Source: Hydrogenothermaceae bacterium
Lineage (GTDB): Bacteria > Aquificota > Aquificia > Aquificales > Hydrogenothermaceae
Reading direction: 5' to 3'
Length of the DNA: 9,106 bases
NCBI GenBank assembly: GCA_026985705.1
Contig: JALSPY010000204.1
Location: 1-9,106 of the forward strand
The notes under the pieces were generated by a model that worked only from the letters and a program-made list of their open reading frames with translations, made no database searches and was not told the origin of the DNA. The position numbers and the translations under genes are program-made. This document shows positions 1-7,263 of the stretch, in pieces. Position 1 is the stretch's first letter. The number at the start of each line of letters is the position of its first letter.

Positions 1-214
1 CATCTTTTTTATAACTTATTACTTTCAGGCTTTCATCTAAAATTTTAAAGATAGAAATCGCAAAATCTATTCCTGCTAAAACTCCATCCTCTTTAGCTAT
101 AAAGTATCCTCTTGCATTCCTATCTACATCTAAACTGTCTGTAGTAATATCCTTTACTCCTATATCCTCTAATAAAAACTCTTTAAGTTTTTCCTGCATG
201 TATAGGTTATTCAT
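1..214 (-). CDS. nadC: Nicotinate-nucleotide pyrophosphorylase (quinolinate phosphoribosyltransferase), 5' part only
   Basis: Reading the minus strand from ATG at 214-212 gives 71 codons open to the window edge, so the 3' three quarters of the gene is missing (the family is usually about 280 residues). The visible part matches the NadC N-terminal domain: EDIGVKDITTDSL at residues 16-28 is the family's E-D-x-G-x-x-D-I-T-T motif, and AKEDGVLAG at 40-48 is the next conserved block. The enzyme converts quinolinate and PRPP to nicotinate mononucleotide, CO2 and pyrophosphate, in cytoplasmic de novo NAD synthesis. The start is one base after the hisC stop codon, so the two are probably co-transcribed and translationally coupled. 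An AGAGGA ribosome-binding site lies at 231-226, inside the end of hisC and 11 bases before the ATG. A second in-frame ATG (residue 6) is possible but less well placed. The family call is secure from the motifs; catalytic residues further in cannot be checked. Confidence 0.88.
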   Translation of the reverse strand, partial: MNNLYMQEKLKEFLLEDIGVKDITTDSLDVDRNARGYFIAKEDGVLAGIDFAISIFKILDESLKVISYKKD

Positions 215-215
215 T

Positions 216-1268
216 TTAAAAATTTTCCTCTAATACTTTTTTTAATGCTTCTAAAAATATCTCATTTTCTTCAGGTTTTCCTATGGATACTCTTAAACAG
301 TTTTCCATTTTAGGAATGTGAGACATGTTTCTAACTAAAACACCTTTTTCTATTAATTTTTTATGGACTAAATCACCATTAGGAGTTTTTATAAGTATAA
401 AGTTAGCATCTGAAGGATAAACTCTTATTCCTACGAAATTTTTTAGCTCGTTTATCAGTTTTTTCCTTTCTTTCTTTAATATCTTAATCTGTTCTTTTAT
501 AATCGGTAAACCTTCCGTTAAAACTAATTTAGCTATAATCTGCGTTGGATATGTAATATTAAAAGGTAATCTTCCTTTATTTATTTCAGTTGCCACTTCC
601 TCTTTAGCAATTAAAACTCCAAGTCTTATACTGGCAAGTCCTATCTTTGACATTGTTCTTAAAACAACTAGATTATCTCTATTTAATGCTTCATCTAAAA
701 AACTTTCTTTATCTGAAAAATCAATGTAAGCTTCATCAACTACAACAAAAACATTATTATCGGCAGTGTATTTTATTAATTCTCTATTAAAACTATTACC
801 AGTTGGGTTGTTAGGAGAGGCATAGAATACCAAATCTGGTGATTTTTCTAAAGCTTTATCTATCTCATTTTTTTGTAAATCAAAATTTTCATCTAATTGA
901 AATTCTACTTTTTCTCTACCTATTGTATCTGATGAAACTTGATACATTGGGAATGTAGGTATTGGATAGGCTACAGGATTTTTTATATTGCCTATGGTCA
1001 TTATTAAAAGTTGTATTAATTCATCTGAGCCATTTCCAAAAACTAGGTTGCTCTCTTTAACATTATAAAAATCTGCTAAGATTTCTCTTAATTCAAAAAC
1101 ATTAGGGTCAGGATATCTTTGAAATGGAATTTTTTTTATTTCCTCTGCTATCTTTTCTTTTAACTCATCCGGTAAATCAAATGGATTTTCATTTGAAGAC
1201 AGTTTAACTTTGCATGGAGTAGTTTCAGTTTTATAGCTTTTAAGCTTTTTTAATTTATCTAAGAACAT
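216..1268 (-). CDS. hisC: Histidinol-phosphate aminotransferase
   Basis: 350 residues, the usual length for HisC. It is a PLP-dependent class I/II aminotransferase that makes L-histidinol phosphate from imidazole-acetol phosphate and glutamate in histidine synthesis. Visible motifs in order: SSNENPF (24-30), typical of the HisC N-terminus; GNGSDE (78-83), binding the PLP phosphate; YPIPTFPMY (101-109); SPNNPTG (151-157); DEAYIDF (178-184), whose Asp contacts the pyridine nitrogen; TMSKIGLASIRLG (205-217), with K208 as the Schiff-base lysine and R215; and the C-terminal CLRVSIGKPEEN (324-335), with R326 as the likely substrate-carboxylate arginine. All key residues are present. The start ATG (1268-1266) has a GAGAGG site at 1280-1275, six bases upstream. 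It is the first gene of a minus-strand unit with nadC and is not next to other his genes here. HisC enzymes can also act on aromatic substrates; that activity cannot be judged from sequence. Confidence 0.95.
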   Translation of the reverse strand: MFLDKLKKLKSYKTETTPCKVKLSSNENPFDLPDELKEKIAEEIKKIPFQRYPDPNVFELREILADFYNVKESNLVFGNGSDELIQLLIMTIGNIKNPVAYPIPTFPMYQVSSDTIGREKVEFQLDENFDLQKNEIDKALEKSPDLVFYASPNNPTGNSFNRELIKYTADNNVFVVVDEAYIDFSDKESFLDEALNRDNLVVLRTMSKIGLASIRLGVLIAKEEVATEINKGRLPFNITYPTQIIAKLVLTEGLPIIKEQIKILKKERKKLINELKNFVGIRVYPSDANFILIKTPNGDLVHKKLIEKGVLVRNMSHIPKMENCLRVSIGKPEENEIFLEALKKVLEENF

Positions 1269-1307
1269 AACATACCTCTCTATCTCATGTTGTGTTTTTA
1301 ATAAAAC

Positions 1308-1338
1308 ATTATAATTGAGACAAACAAAACTTTGTCTA
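1308..1338 (-). promoter_or_regulatory. Probable promoter of hisC-nadC
   Basis: On the minus strand a perfect TATAAT -10 box lies at 1313-1308. The best -35 candidates are TAGACA (1338-1333, 19-base spacer) or AGACAA (1337-1332, 18-base spacer), neither close to consensus. Transcription would begin near 1301, giving a leader of about 33 bases before the hisC ATG. The -35 region overlaps the inverted repeat at 1318-1337. In such AT-rich DNA a TATAAT alone is weak evidence, but its position before the gene is right. Confidence 0.4.
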
Positions 1339-1342
1339 TAAT
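1315..1342 (+). promoter_or_regulatory. Probable sigma-70-type promoter of trkA-trkH
   Basis: TTGAGA (1315-1320), a 16-base spacer and a perfect TATAAT (1337-1342) form a near-consensus promoter facing trkA. Transcription would start near 1349, leaving a leader of about 29 bases, too short for a riboswitch. The spacer is almost filled by the inverted repeat at 1318-1337. This promoter overlaps the opposing hisC promoter, so the two could exclude each other. Confidence 0.5.
1318..1337. promoter_or_regulatory. Perfect 7-bp inverted repeat, possible operator between divergent promoters
   Basis: AGACAAA (1318-1324), six bases CAAAAC, then TTTGTCT (1331-1337) form a 20-bp dyad. It lies inside the -35/-10 spacer of the trkA promoter and over the -35 region of the hisC promoter. 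That is where a dimeric regulator would block or modulate both. I do not recognise the motif as the site of a known regulator, and a 7-bp dyad can occur by chance in AT-rich DNA. The operator role is inference. Confidence 0.4.
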
Positions 1343-1377
1343 TATTTAGTGAGTTTTACTAAAAATGAGAAAATATT

Positions 1378-2655
1378 ATGAGAATTTGTATAATTGGGGC
1401 TGGAGTAGTAGGCAAATATCTAGCTGAAAATCTTTCAAAAGAAGGATATGAGATAGCTATAATTGATAAAGATAGAAAAAAAATAATTCCTGTAGTGGAA
1501 AATCTTGATGTATTGGCTGTAGAGTGTGATGTTTTAAAAGACAGATGTATCTACAAATTAAAAGATTTTGATTTATTTATAGTTGCAACAGATAGAGATG
1601 AGGTTAACATATCTATAGCCTTGCTACTTAGAGCTATTCTAAAAACTCCAAAGATAATAGTAAGAACAAAGGAAACTATTTTATCTGATAGAGAGATAGC
1701 TTCCTTTCTAGATATAGAGATATTTGATACATATAACGAAGTAATTACAACTATAGATAATATTATTAAATATCCTTCAATATCATCTATATATGAGTTT
1801 GAGGATGGAAAACTAGTTTTATTTACATACAAAATAAAAAAGGATGATTTCCTAAATGGAAAGAGATTAATTGATTTAAGAGATATAAGAAAAACTTTAA
1901 AATTTACAGTAGCTCTGGTGGAAAGAAATAACACTAAAATCATCCCTTCAGGTTCCACACAACTTTTAGAGGGAGATAATATATACATTTTATTAGAAAA
2001 GAACAATTTACACCACTGGTTAGGAAAGTTCCTGATAAGAAATGAAATTATTAGAAATATTTATATTCTCGGATACTCAAAGTTAGGTTTCCATATAATA
2101 GAACATTTATACAATAAGTTTAATATAAAGATTTTTGAGCCTGATTTAAAAAAGTGTGAAGAGTTAGCAACTAGATTCCCAAAGATACTTGTATTAAACA
2201 CAAGTTTAACAGATAAGGAAACTTTAATTATGGAAGAAATAGGAAATGCAGATTTAGTTATAAGTCCAAGCCATAGGGAAGATAGTATACTGGCTTCAAT
2301 TCTCTCTAAACAGTTAGGAGCTAAAAAGGTAATGGCAGTTATTGAAAATCCTGAATATGAAAGAATAATTTCAACTTTAGGGATAGATATTCCTATCGTA
2401 TCTAGAAAGTTAATTGCAAAGAGAGTATATAGGGCAATAAGACATAGAAGGATACTAGATAGTTTTGACTTAGGGGAGGAAATCAGTTTAAAGGAGATTT
2501 TAGTAGATAGAGAGTTAAGGGATAAAAAAGTTCATCAAATCTCAAAAGAAAATTTTATAATTTTAAGTCTAGAGAGAAATGGAGAGTTATATCTTGTGGA
2601 TGGGAATACACAGTTAAGAGAGGGAGATATATTACTAGTGTTAGAGAGAAAATGA
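1378..2655 (+). CDS. trkA: Trk system potassium uptake regulatory protein TrkA (two RCK/KTN domains)
   Basis: 425 residues, close to the usual length of two-domain TrkA (about 450). It is a cytoplasmic, NAD(H)-binding peripheral subunit that gates the TrkH potassium channel-like transporter. The layout is a tandem repeat: RCK_N 1 begins MRICIIGAGVVG with Rossmann glycines at 7, 9 and 12 and acidic D30 after the second strand; RCK_C 1 lies at about 137-207 and ends STQLLEGDNIYIL; RCK_N 2 starts at about 227 with IYILGYSKLG; RCK_C 2 lies at about 365-425 and ends TQLREGDILLVL. The second glycine motif reads G232-Y-S-K-L-G237, with the middle Gly replaced by Ser, although E254 is kept; nucleotide binding there may differ. 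The start is fixed by the canonical N-terminus at ATG 1378. Its ribosome-binding site is weak (only GAG at 1367-1369). The stop overlaps the trkH start by 4 bp, so the pair is coupled. Confidence 0.93.
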   Translation: MRICIIGAGVVGKYLAENLSKEGYEIAIIDKDRKKIIPVVENLDVLAVECDVLKDRCIYKLKDFDLFIVATDRDEVNISIALLLRAILKTPKIIVRTKETILSDREIASFLDIEIFDTYNEVITTIDNIIKYPSISSIYEFEDGKLVLFTYKIKKDDFLNGKRLIDLRDIRKTLKFTVALVERNNTKIIPSGSTQLLEGDNIYILLEKNNLHHWLGKFLIRNEIIRNIYILGYSKLGFHIIEHLYNKFNIKIFEPDLKKCEELATRFPKILVLNTSLTDKETLIMEEIGNADLVISPSHREDSILASILSKQLGAKKVMAVIENPEYERIISTLGIDIPIVSRKLIAKRVYRAIRHRRILDSFDLGEEISLKEILVDRELRDKKVHQISKENFIILSLERNGELYLVDGNTQLREGDILLVLERK

Positions 2656-4130
2656 TAAATTTAACTAGACTGAATTTAAGATTTTTGTTAGTGTTAGAAC
2701 TACTGTTGTCTATCTTACTTTTTATAACTAGTTTAACTTTATCTATTCCTCTAATTTACTCTATCTTTGTTAAAGATGGTTTATTCCTTTACTACATTAA
2801 AACGATAGGATTTATCAGTATTTTATATTTATCAGTTTTTTTATTAACAAAATTTTTGAAAGTAGAGGATAAAAATTTTCCGAACAATAGGGAGGCTTTA
2901 CTTGTTGCCGTATCTGTATGGTTTTTCTTGCCATTAATAATAGCCAATGTTTATGTAACAACTGGTTATATCAAATCTATAATTGATGGATACTTTGAGG
3001 CGGTTTCAGGTTTTACAACAACTGGAGCATCCATATTAACAGATATAGAGGCTCTGCCAAAAAGTTTACTCCTGCTTAGAAATTTAACAAACTGGATAGG
3101 TGGACTTGGTTTTGCAATTTTTACAATATCTTTTACATCTATATCACCGTTAGTTGGAAAATCATTAATAAAATTTGAGGCACCTAAGGTCATAGAGGAA
3201 AGTATAGAGATAAAAATAAAGAAGATAACAATAATAATTTTTACCGTTTATCTAGCATTAAGTATTTTAGAGACGATTTTACTACTTCTTACTGGATTAG
3301 ATATATACAATGCCATAAACTATACATTTGCAACTGTAGCAACAGGGGGATTTGCTCCTAAAAATGAAAGTGTAGGAGCTTTTAACAGTTTTTCTGTAGA
3401 GCTAATTATTTCTGTATTTATGATTTTAGGAGCTATTAATTTACAACTATACTATTTAGCCTATAAAGAAAGAAGTTTATTAAAAATTTTTAAAGATGAG
3501 GAAGTCAAGATTTATCTATTAATTATTGGTGTTTCTATAGCAATCTCATCATTTGTTCTGTTTGAAAATGGATACTACAGCTCTATATACGAAAGTATTA
3601 GATATTCCTCTTTTCAGATTGTTTCAGCATCAACCACTACAGGTTTTTCATCTACAGATTATTCCAATTGGCATCCTTTCGTATTAAGTTTAATGATGTT
3701 ATTAGCTTTAATCGGAGCTGTAAGTGGCTCGACTGGAGGAGGTATAAAAATAGTTCGTCTAGTATTTTTATTTAAGTCTGTAATTATTGAGTTAAAAAAA
3801 TTAGCTCATCCGAAGGCTATTTACAGATTTAAAATCAGAGATAAAGTAATAGATACTGAAACTGCAAATATAATGTGGGTATTTCTATCATTGTATATTT
3901 TAACATTTATCTTCGTAGGGTTAGTTTTAGTTTTTGATGGTTATGACATAATCACATCTTTTTCCTCTTCTGTTGCATGTATCACAAGCTTAGGACCCGG
4001 TTTGGGAGATGTTGGACCAGCCTCTAACTTTTCTCAGTTTTCACAATTGGAGAAGTTAATACTAGCGTTTGAGATGATTTTAGGAAGATTGGAAATTATA
4101 CCTGTTATAGGATTAATCTTTTTAAGATAG
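2652..4130 (+). CDS. trkH: Trk/Ktr-type potassium uptake membrane subunit
   Basis: 492 residues, the full length of TrkH. It is an integral inner-membrane potassium translocation subunit built from four repeated M1-P-loop-M2 units, working with TrkA. The four filter loops are visible: SGFTTTGAS (119-127), ATVATGGFAP (227-236), SASTTTGFSS (325-334) and ACITSLGPGLGDVGP (442-456). The first three have the family's T-x-G core, and in the fourth SLGPG takes that place. The Gly-rich GAVSGSTGGGIKIVR (355-369) is the flexible gating segment of the third repeat, and GRLEI (478-482) near the C-terminus is a family hallmark. Hydrophobic helices alternate along the whole length, beginning at residues 11-40. 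The ATG at 2652 overlaps the trkA TGA (ATGA), so translation is coupled and no separate Shine-Dalgarno is needed. No terminator is visible before rpsO. Confidence 0.95.
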   Translation: MINLTRLNLRFLLVLELLLSILLFITSLTLSIPLIYSIFVKDGLFLYYIKTIGFISILYLSVFLLTKFLKVEDKNFPNNREALLVAVSVWFFLPLIIANVYVTTGYIKSIIDGYFEAVSGFTTTGASILTDIEALPKSLLLLRNLTNWIGGLGFAIFTISFTSISPLVGKSLIKFEAPKVIEESIEIKIKKITIIIFTVYLALSILETILLLLTGLDIYNAINYTFATVATGGFAPKNESVGAFNSFSVELIISVFMILGAINLQLYYLAYKERSLLKIFKDEEVKIYLLIIGVSIAISSFVLFENGYYSSIYESIRYSSFQIVSASTTTGFSSTDYSNWHPFVLSLMMLLALIGAVSGSTGGGIKIVRLVFLFKSVIIELKKLAHPKAIYRFKIRDKVIDTETANIMWVFLSLYILTFIFVGLVLVFDGYDIITSFSSSVACITSLGPGLGDVGPASNFSQFSQLEKLILAFEMILGRLEIIPVIGLIFLR

Positions 4131-4139
4131 AAATAATGT

Positions 4140-4145
4140 TATAAT
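4140..4145 (+). promoter_or_regulatory. Possible -10 box for rpsO-pnp
   Basis: A perfect TATAAT sits ten bases after the trkH stop and 46 bases before the rpsO ATG, a good place for a separate rpsO promoter with a leader of about 39 bases. No convincing -35 hexamer is seen at 16-18 bases upstream (the 17-base position reads TCTTTT). Read-through from trkH is equally possible because no terminator separates them. Confidence 0.35.
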
Positions 4146-4174
4146 ATTTAATCTAAAATAATAGAAATTTTGTT

Positions 4175-4180
4175 AGGAGG
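4175..4180 (+). promoter_or_regulatory. Shine-Dalgarno AGGAGG that decides the rpsO start
   Basis: A perfect AGGAGG ends ten bases before ATG 4191. The reading frame stays open further upstream to a TTG at 4170. Starting there would place the Shine-Dalgarno inside the gene and add seven residues (MLGGCRY) absent from S15 proteins. The ATG at 4191, giving MSITPEKK, is therefore the start. Confidence 0.85.
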
Positions 4181-4190
4181 TTGTAGATAT

Positions 4191-4472
4191 ATGTCTATCA
4201 CACCAGAAAAGAAGGCTGAAATCATACAAAAATGGGCAAGACATGAAGGAGATACAGGCTCTCCAGAAGTACAAATAGCAATTTTAACAGAGAGAATTAG
4301 AAATTTAACAGAGCATATAAAAAGAAATAAGAAAGATTTACACTCTAGAAGAGGTCTTATTGGAATGGTTAATAAAAGAAGAAAATTATTAAAATACTTA
4401 AAAAGAAAAAACCCTGAAAGATATCAGCAGGTTATAAAAGAGCTAAAAATTAGAGAGGTAGGGAGTAAATAA
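4191..4472 (+). CDS. rpsO: 30S ribosomal protein S15
   Basis: 93 residues from ATG 4191, close to the usual 89. S15 is a primary 16S rRNA-binding protein of the small-subunit platform and also forms a bridge to the large subunit. The family signature is clear: the N-terminal MSITPEKKAEII; HEGDTGSPEVQIAILTERI (residues 17-35), whose GDTGSPE block contacts 16S rRNA; then HIKRNKKDLHSRRGL with the invariant H-S-R-R-G-L; and LLKYLKRKNPERY. It is followed two bases after its stop by pnp, the conserved rpsO-pnp order of many bacteria. In other bacteria S15 represses its own translation through leader RNA structure; here the leader would be only about 40 bases and I see no clear pseudoknot, so such control is not shown. 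Confidence 0.97.
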   Translation: MSITPEKKAEIIQKWARHEGDTGSPEVQIAILTERIRNLTEHIKRNKKDLHSRRGLIGMVNKRRKLLKYLKRKNPERYQQVIKELKIREVGSK

Positions 4473-4474
4473 AA

Positions 4475-6631
4475 ATGGAGGGTTTTGAAGATATTAAAGT
4501 AGAAAAAGTAGAAACCCTTGTTGGTTCTACTCCTATCTCTATTGAAACTGGATATTTTGCCAAACAGGCAAGTGGTGCAGTTATTGTAAGACAAGGAGAA
4601 ACGGCAGTATTAGTTGCCGTTGTTGTCTCAGAAGAAGTTCAGGATGATATAGATTTCTTACCTTTAACTGTTGAATATAGAGAAAAACCATACTCTTATG
4701 GAAGAATACCCGGTGGTTTTGTCAAAAGGGAAGGAAAACCTAACGAAAGAGAAATATTAGTCTCAAGATTAATTGATAGACCTATAAGACCATTATTCCC
4801 AAAAGGTTTTTTCAACGATGTTATCGTATGGGCATTAACGCTATCTGCAGATGATAAGTATGACCCTGATGTTTTGGCTATGGTAGGTGCTTCTGCTGCT
4901 TTACATATATCTGAAGCTCCATTTGAAGGACCAGTAGCTGGTGTTAGAGTTGCTAGGGTAGATGGAAAATTAATAGTCAATCCTACATATGAGGAGAGAG
5001 ATAAGGCAGATTTAGATATAGTTGTTGCTGGGACAAAAGATGCAATTGTAATGGTTGAAGGTGGAGCAAATGAAGTTCCTGAAGAAGAAGTTTTAGAAGC
5101 TATCCTATATGCACAGGAGAGTATAAAAAGTTTATGTGAAATACAGGAAAAACTGAGGGAAAAAGTAGGTAAAGAAAAAATAAAAGTAGATGTTCCTGTG
5201 GAAAATGAGGAATTAAAAAAACAGATTAGAGAATTAACAGAAGAAAAAATAAGGGAAGCATTCAATATCTTTGATAAAAAGGAAAGAAATAAAAAGATAA
5301 AAGAAATATTTGAAGAGTTAGTTGAAAAACTAAATATAACTGAAGAGGAAGTTAACAAAATTGAGGTTCTGTTTAAAACCGTTGAATCCGAAATAATGAG
5401 AGAAATGGTACTTAGAGAGCATAGAAGAATAGACGGAAGAAAACCTGATGAAATCAGACCTATATGGATTAAGTTAGGATTATTTCCAAGGTCCCATGGC
5501 TCAGCAATCTTCACTAGAGGACAGACACAGGCACTTGTAATGACAACTCTAGGAGCTTTAGGTGAGGAGCAAATAGAGGAAAGTATAGAGGAAGGAGAAG
5601 AAAAGAAAAGATTTATACTTCACTATAACTTCCCGGCATTTTCCACTGGGGAAGCAAAACCACCAAAGGCACCTTCTAGAAGAGAAATAGGACACGGACA
5701 TTTAGCAGAAAGGGCTTTAGAGCCATTAATACCATCTGAAGATAAATTTCCATATGTTATAAGAGTTGTTTCGGAAATATTAGAAAGTAACGGCTCTTCA
5801 TCGATGGCAACAGTTTGTGGAGCTTCATTATCATTATTTGATGCAGGTGTGCCTTTACCTAAACATGTTGCTGGTATAGCTATGGGATTATTAAAAGAGG
5901 AAGATAACTATGTTGTTCTTACAGATATTCTTGGAGATGAAGACCATTTAGGAGATATGGATTTTAAAGTTGCAGGCACTAGAGATGGTATCACTTCAAT
6001 ACAGATGGATATAAAGATTAAAGGATTAACTAAAGAAATACTTCAAGATGCTCTAAAACAGGCAAATAAAGCGAGAATGAAAATATTAGATATAATGTAT
6101 AATGTAATTCCTGAGCCTAGACCTGAAGTTTCTAAATATGCTCCTAAAGTTGTAATAATGGAAGTATCTCCAGAAAAAATACCTTTAATAATTGGACCTG
6201 CAGGTAAAAATATCAAAAAAATTATAGATGAAACTGGTGTAAAAATAGATTTAGAAGAGGACGGTATAGTTAGAATTTATGCACCTTCTAAGGAAGCAGG
6301 AGATAAAGCTAAGGAGATGATAGAACAGATAATTGTTGATATAGAGCCTGGTGAAGTTTATATGGGTAAAGTTGTTAGAGTAGAGGATTATGGAGCTTTT
6401 GTTGAACTATTCCCAGGAAAACTTTCATTACTACATGTTTCCAAAATTAGTAATCAGAGGGTAAGGTCTGCAAAAGACCATGTAAAGGTTGGTGATATTA
6501 TTACTGTAAAAGTTGTTGAGGTAGATGAACAGGGAAGACCTAGGGTTTCTCTAAAAGATGTTAAGAAAGGAGAGGAAGCTAAAAACAAATATCTTTATGA
6601 AAACCTTCAAGAAAATAAAGAAAATAATTAA
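4475..6631 (+). CDS. pnp: Polyribonucleotide nucleotidyltransferase (PNPase)
   Basis: 718 residues, full family length. It is a trimeric 3'-to-5' phosphorolytic exoribonuclease that degrades mRNA using phosphate, releases nucleoside diphosphates, and can also add 3' tails. Domains in order: first RNase PH fold (about 13-150, with RIPGGF and FKR-type conserved blocks at 77-85 and SRLIDRPIRPLFP at 97-109); a charged all-helical linker (about 240-315); second, catalytic RNase PH fold (from RRIDGRKPDEIRPI at 317-330), with phosphate-site ESNGSSSMATVCG (437-449) and metal-binding Asp488 and Asp494 in GDEDHLGDMDF; KH domain (about 555-620) with the GxxG loop G574-P-A-G577; and S1 RNA-binding domain (about 624-695). 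All key residues are present. The GGGAG ribosome-binding site (4461-4465) lies inside the end of rpsO, pointing to coupled expression. No hairpin terminator is evident after the stop, only a pyrimidine-rich run leading into the malic-enzyme relic. Confidence 0.97.
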   Translation: MEGFEDIKVEKVETLVGSTPISIETGYFAKQASGAVIVRQGETAVLVAVVVSEEVQDDIDFLPLTVEYREKPYSYGRIPGGFVKREGKPNEREILVSRLIDRPIRPLFPKGFFNDVIVWALTLSADDKYDPDVLAMVGASAALHISEAPFEGPVAGVRVARVDGKLIVNPTYEERDKADLDIVVAGTKDAIVMVEGGANEVPEEEVLEAILYAQESIKSLCEIQEKLREKVGKEKIKVDVPVENEELKKQIRELTEEKIREAFNIFDKKERNKKIKEIFEELVEKLNITEEEVNKIEVLFKTVESEIMREMVLREHRRIDGRKPDEIRPIWIKLGLFPRSHGSAIFTRGQTQALVMTTLGALGEEQIEESIEEGEEKKRFILHYNFPAFSTGEAKPPKAPSRREIGHGHLAERALEPLIPSEDKFPYVIRVVSEILESNGSSSMATVCGASLSLFDAGVPLPKHVAGIAMGLLKEEDNYVVLTDILGDEDHLGDMDFKVAGTRDGITSIQMDIKIKGLTKEILQDALKQANKARMKILDIMYNVIPEPRPEVSKYAPKVVIMEVSPEKIPLIIGPAGKNIKKIIDETGVKIDLEEDGIVRIYAPSKEAGDKAKEMIEQIIVDIEPGEVYMGKVVRVEDYGAFVELFPGKLSLLHVSKISNQRVRSAKDHVKVGDIITVKVVEVDEQGRPRVSLKDVKKGEEAKNKYLYENLQENKENN

Positions 6632-6652
6632 ATTTTTTATCTTTTCTTCTTT

Positions 6653-7263
6653 TTAGCAAGTAAACCTGTAATGGAAGGGAAGGGAATACTATTTAAAAGA
6701 TGTAAAAATCGTTATAAACGGAGCTGGAGCATCTGGTATAGCCACAGCTAGAGTTCTTAAACTTTTAGGTGCAAAAAATATAATTATGTGTGATATTAAG
6801 GGAGTTATAACATTAGATAGGAAAGATTTAAATAAGTATAAAAAAGAATTTGCAGTAAATACTGATAAAAAAGAGTTGAAAGATGTTATAAAAGATGCTG
6901 AACCAGATAAATAACGTTTTAGTATTTCCTTTTATATTTAGAGGAGCATTAGATGTTAGAGCTAAAAAGATAACTGAAGATATGAAAATAGCAGTTGTTA
7001 AAGAGTTATCAAAATTAGCTAGAGAACCTGTTCCTTCACATATAAAGGAGATATATGGAGAAGATTTATACTTTGGAAAAGACTATTTAATCCCAAAACC
7101 ATTTGATGAAAGATTATTAATAAATATCTCAACAGCAGTGGCAAAATCAGCTATCCTTTCAGGAGCAAGTCCAATTAATATTAAAGATTTTGATGAAGAA
7201 GAGTATAAAAACATTTTGATTAGTAAACACCTAAATAGAATAAAAAATTTCTACAATCGTTAA
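6653..7263 (+). pseudogene. Malic enzyme (MaeB-type) relic in three frames
   Basis: Three segments of a malic enzyme (malate oxidative decarboxylation to pyruvate) remain in the right order but in different frames. Segment 1 (6653-6700) reads LASKPVMEGKGILFKR, from the N-terminal catalytic domain. Segment 2 (about 6693-6902) reads LKDVKIVINGAGASGIATAR and on to IKDAE, the Rossmann NAD(P)-binding start with GAGASG; it meets a stop at 6909. Segment 3 (about 6901-7263) reads NQINNVLVFPFIFRGALDV through FGKDYLIPKPFDERLL to a natural end, the C-terminal part. Compared with the family, the 5' end, the stretch between segments 1 and 2 (roughly 80-90 residues, including the HDDQHGT signature) and about 55 residues between segments 2 and 3 are missing. 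About half of an approximately 430-residue enzyme is left, so it cannot be active. The 122-codon open frame from ATG 6895 is just segment 3 with an accidental start and no ribosome-binding site. Sizes of the gaps come from family knowledge, not alignment. Confidence 0.88.

Noticed and set aside
1551..2006. 151-codon minus-strand open frame inside trkA
   Set aside because: It is antisense to clear RCK-domain coding sequence, with no motif or ribosome-binding site.
2966..3193. 75-codon minus-strand open frame inside trkH
   Set aside because: It is antisense to the conserved first filter loop of TrkH and has no independent support.
4170..4190. TTG at 4170 as the rpsO start
   Set aside because: The perfect AGGAGG would lie inside the gene and the extra residues are not part of S15.
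4184..4197. Small TAGA/TCTA stem over the rpsO start as an S15 autoregulatory structure
   Set aside because: Only four A/T-rich pairs can form, too weak to claim, and no pseudoknot is visible.
4696..5514. 272-codon open frame on the minus strand inside pnp
   Set aside because: It lies fully antisense to the conserved PNPase coding region, is Ser/Phe/Leu-rich as expected of a shadow frame, and has no recognisable motif.
6632..6652. Pyrimidine-rich run after pnp as an intrinsic terminator
   Set aside because: There is no GC-containing stem upstream of the T-rich stretch, so no hairpin terminator can be supported.
6895..7263. 122-codon open frame that could pass as a small intact gene
   Set aside because: It is the C-terminal segment of malic enzyme. 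The ATG has no ribosome-binding site and its first two codons are not family-like; the conserved sequence starts at codon 3 (NQINN).
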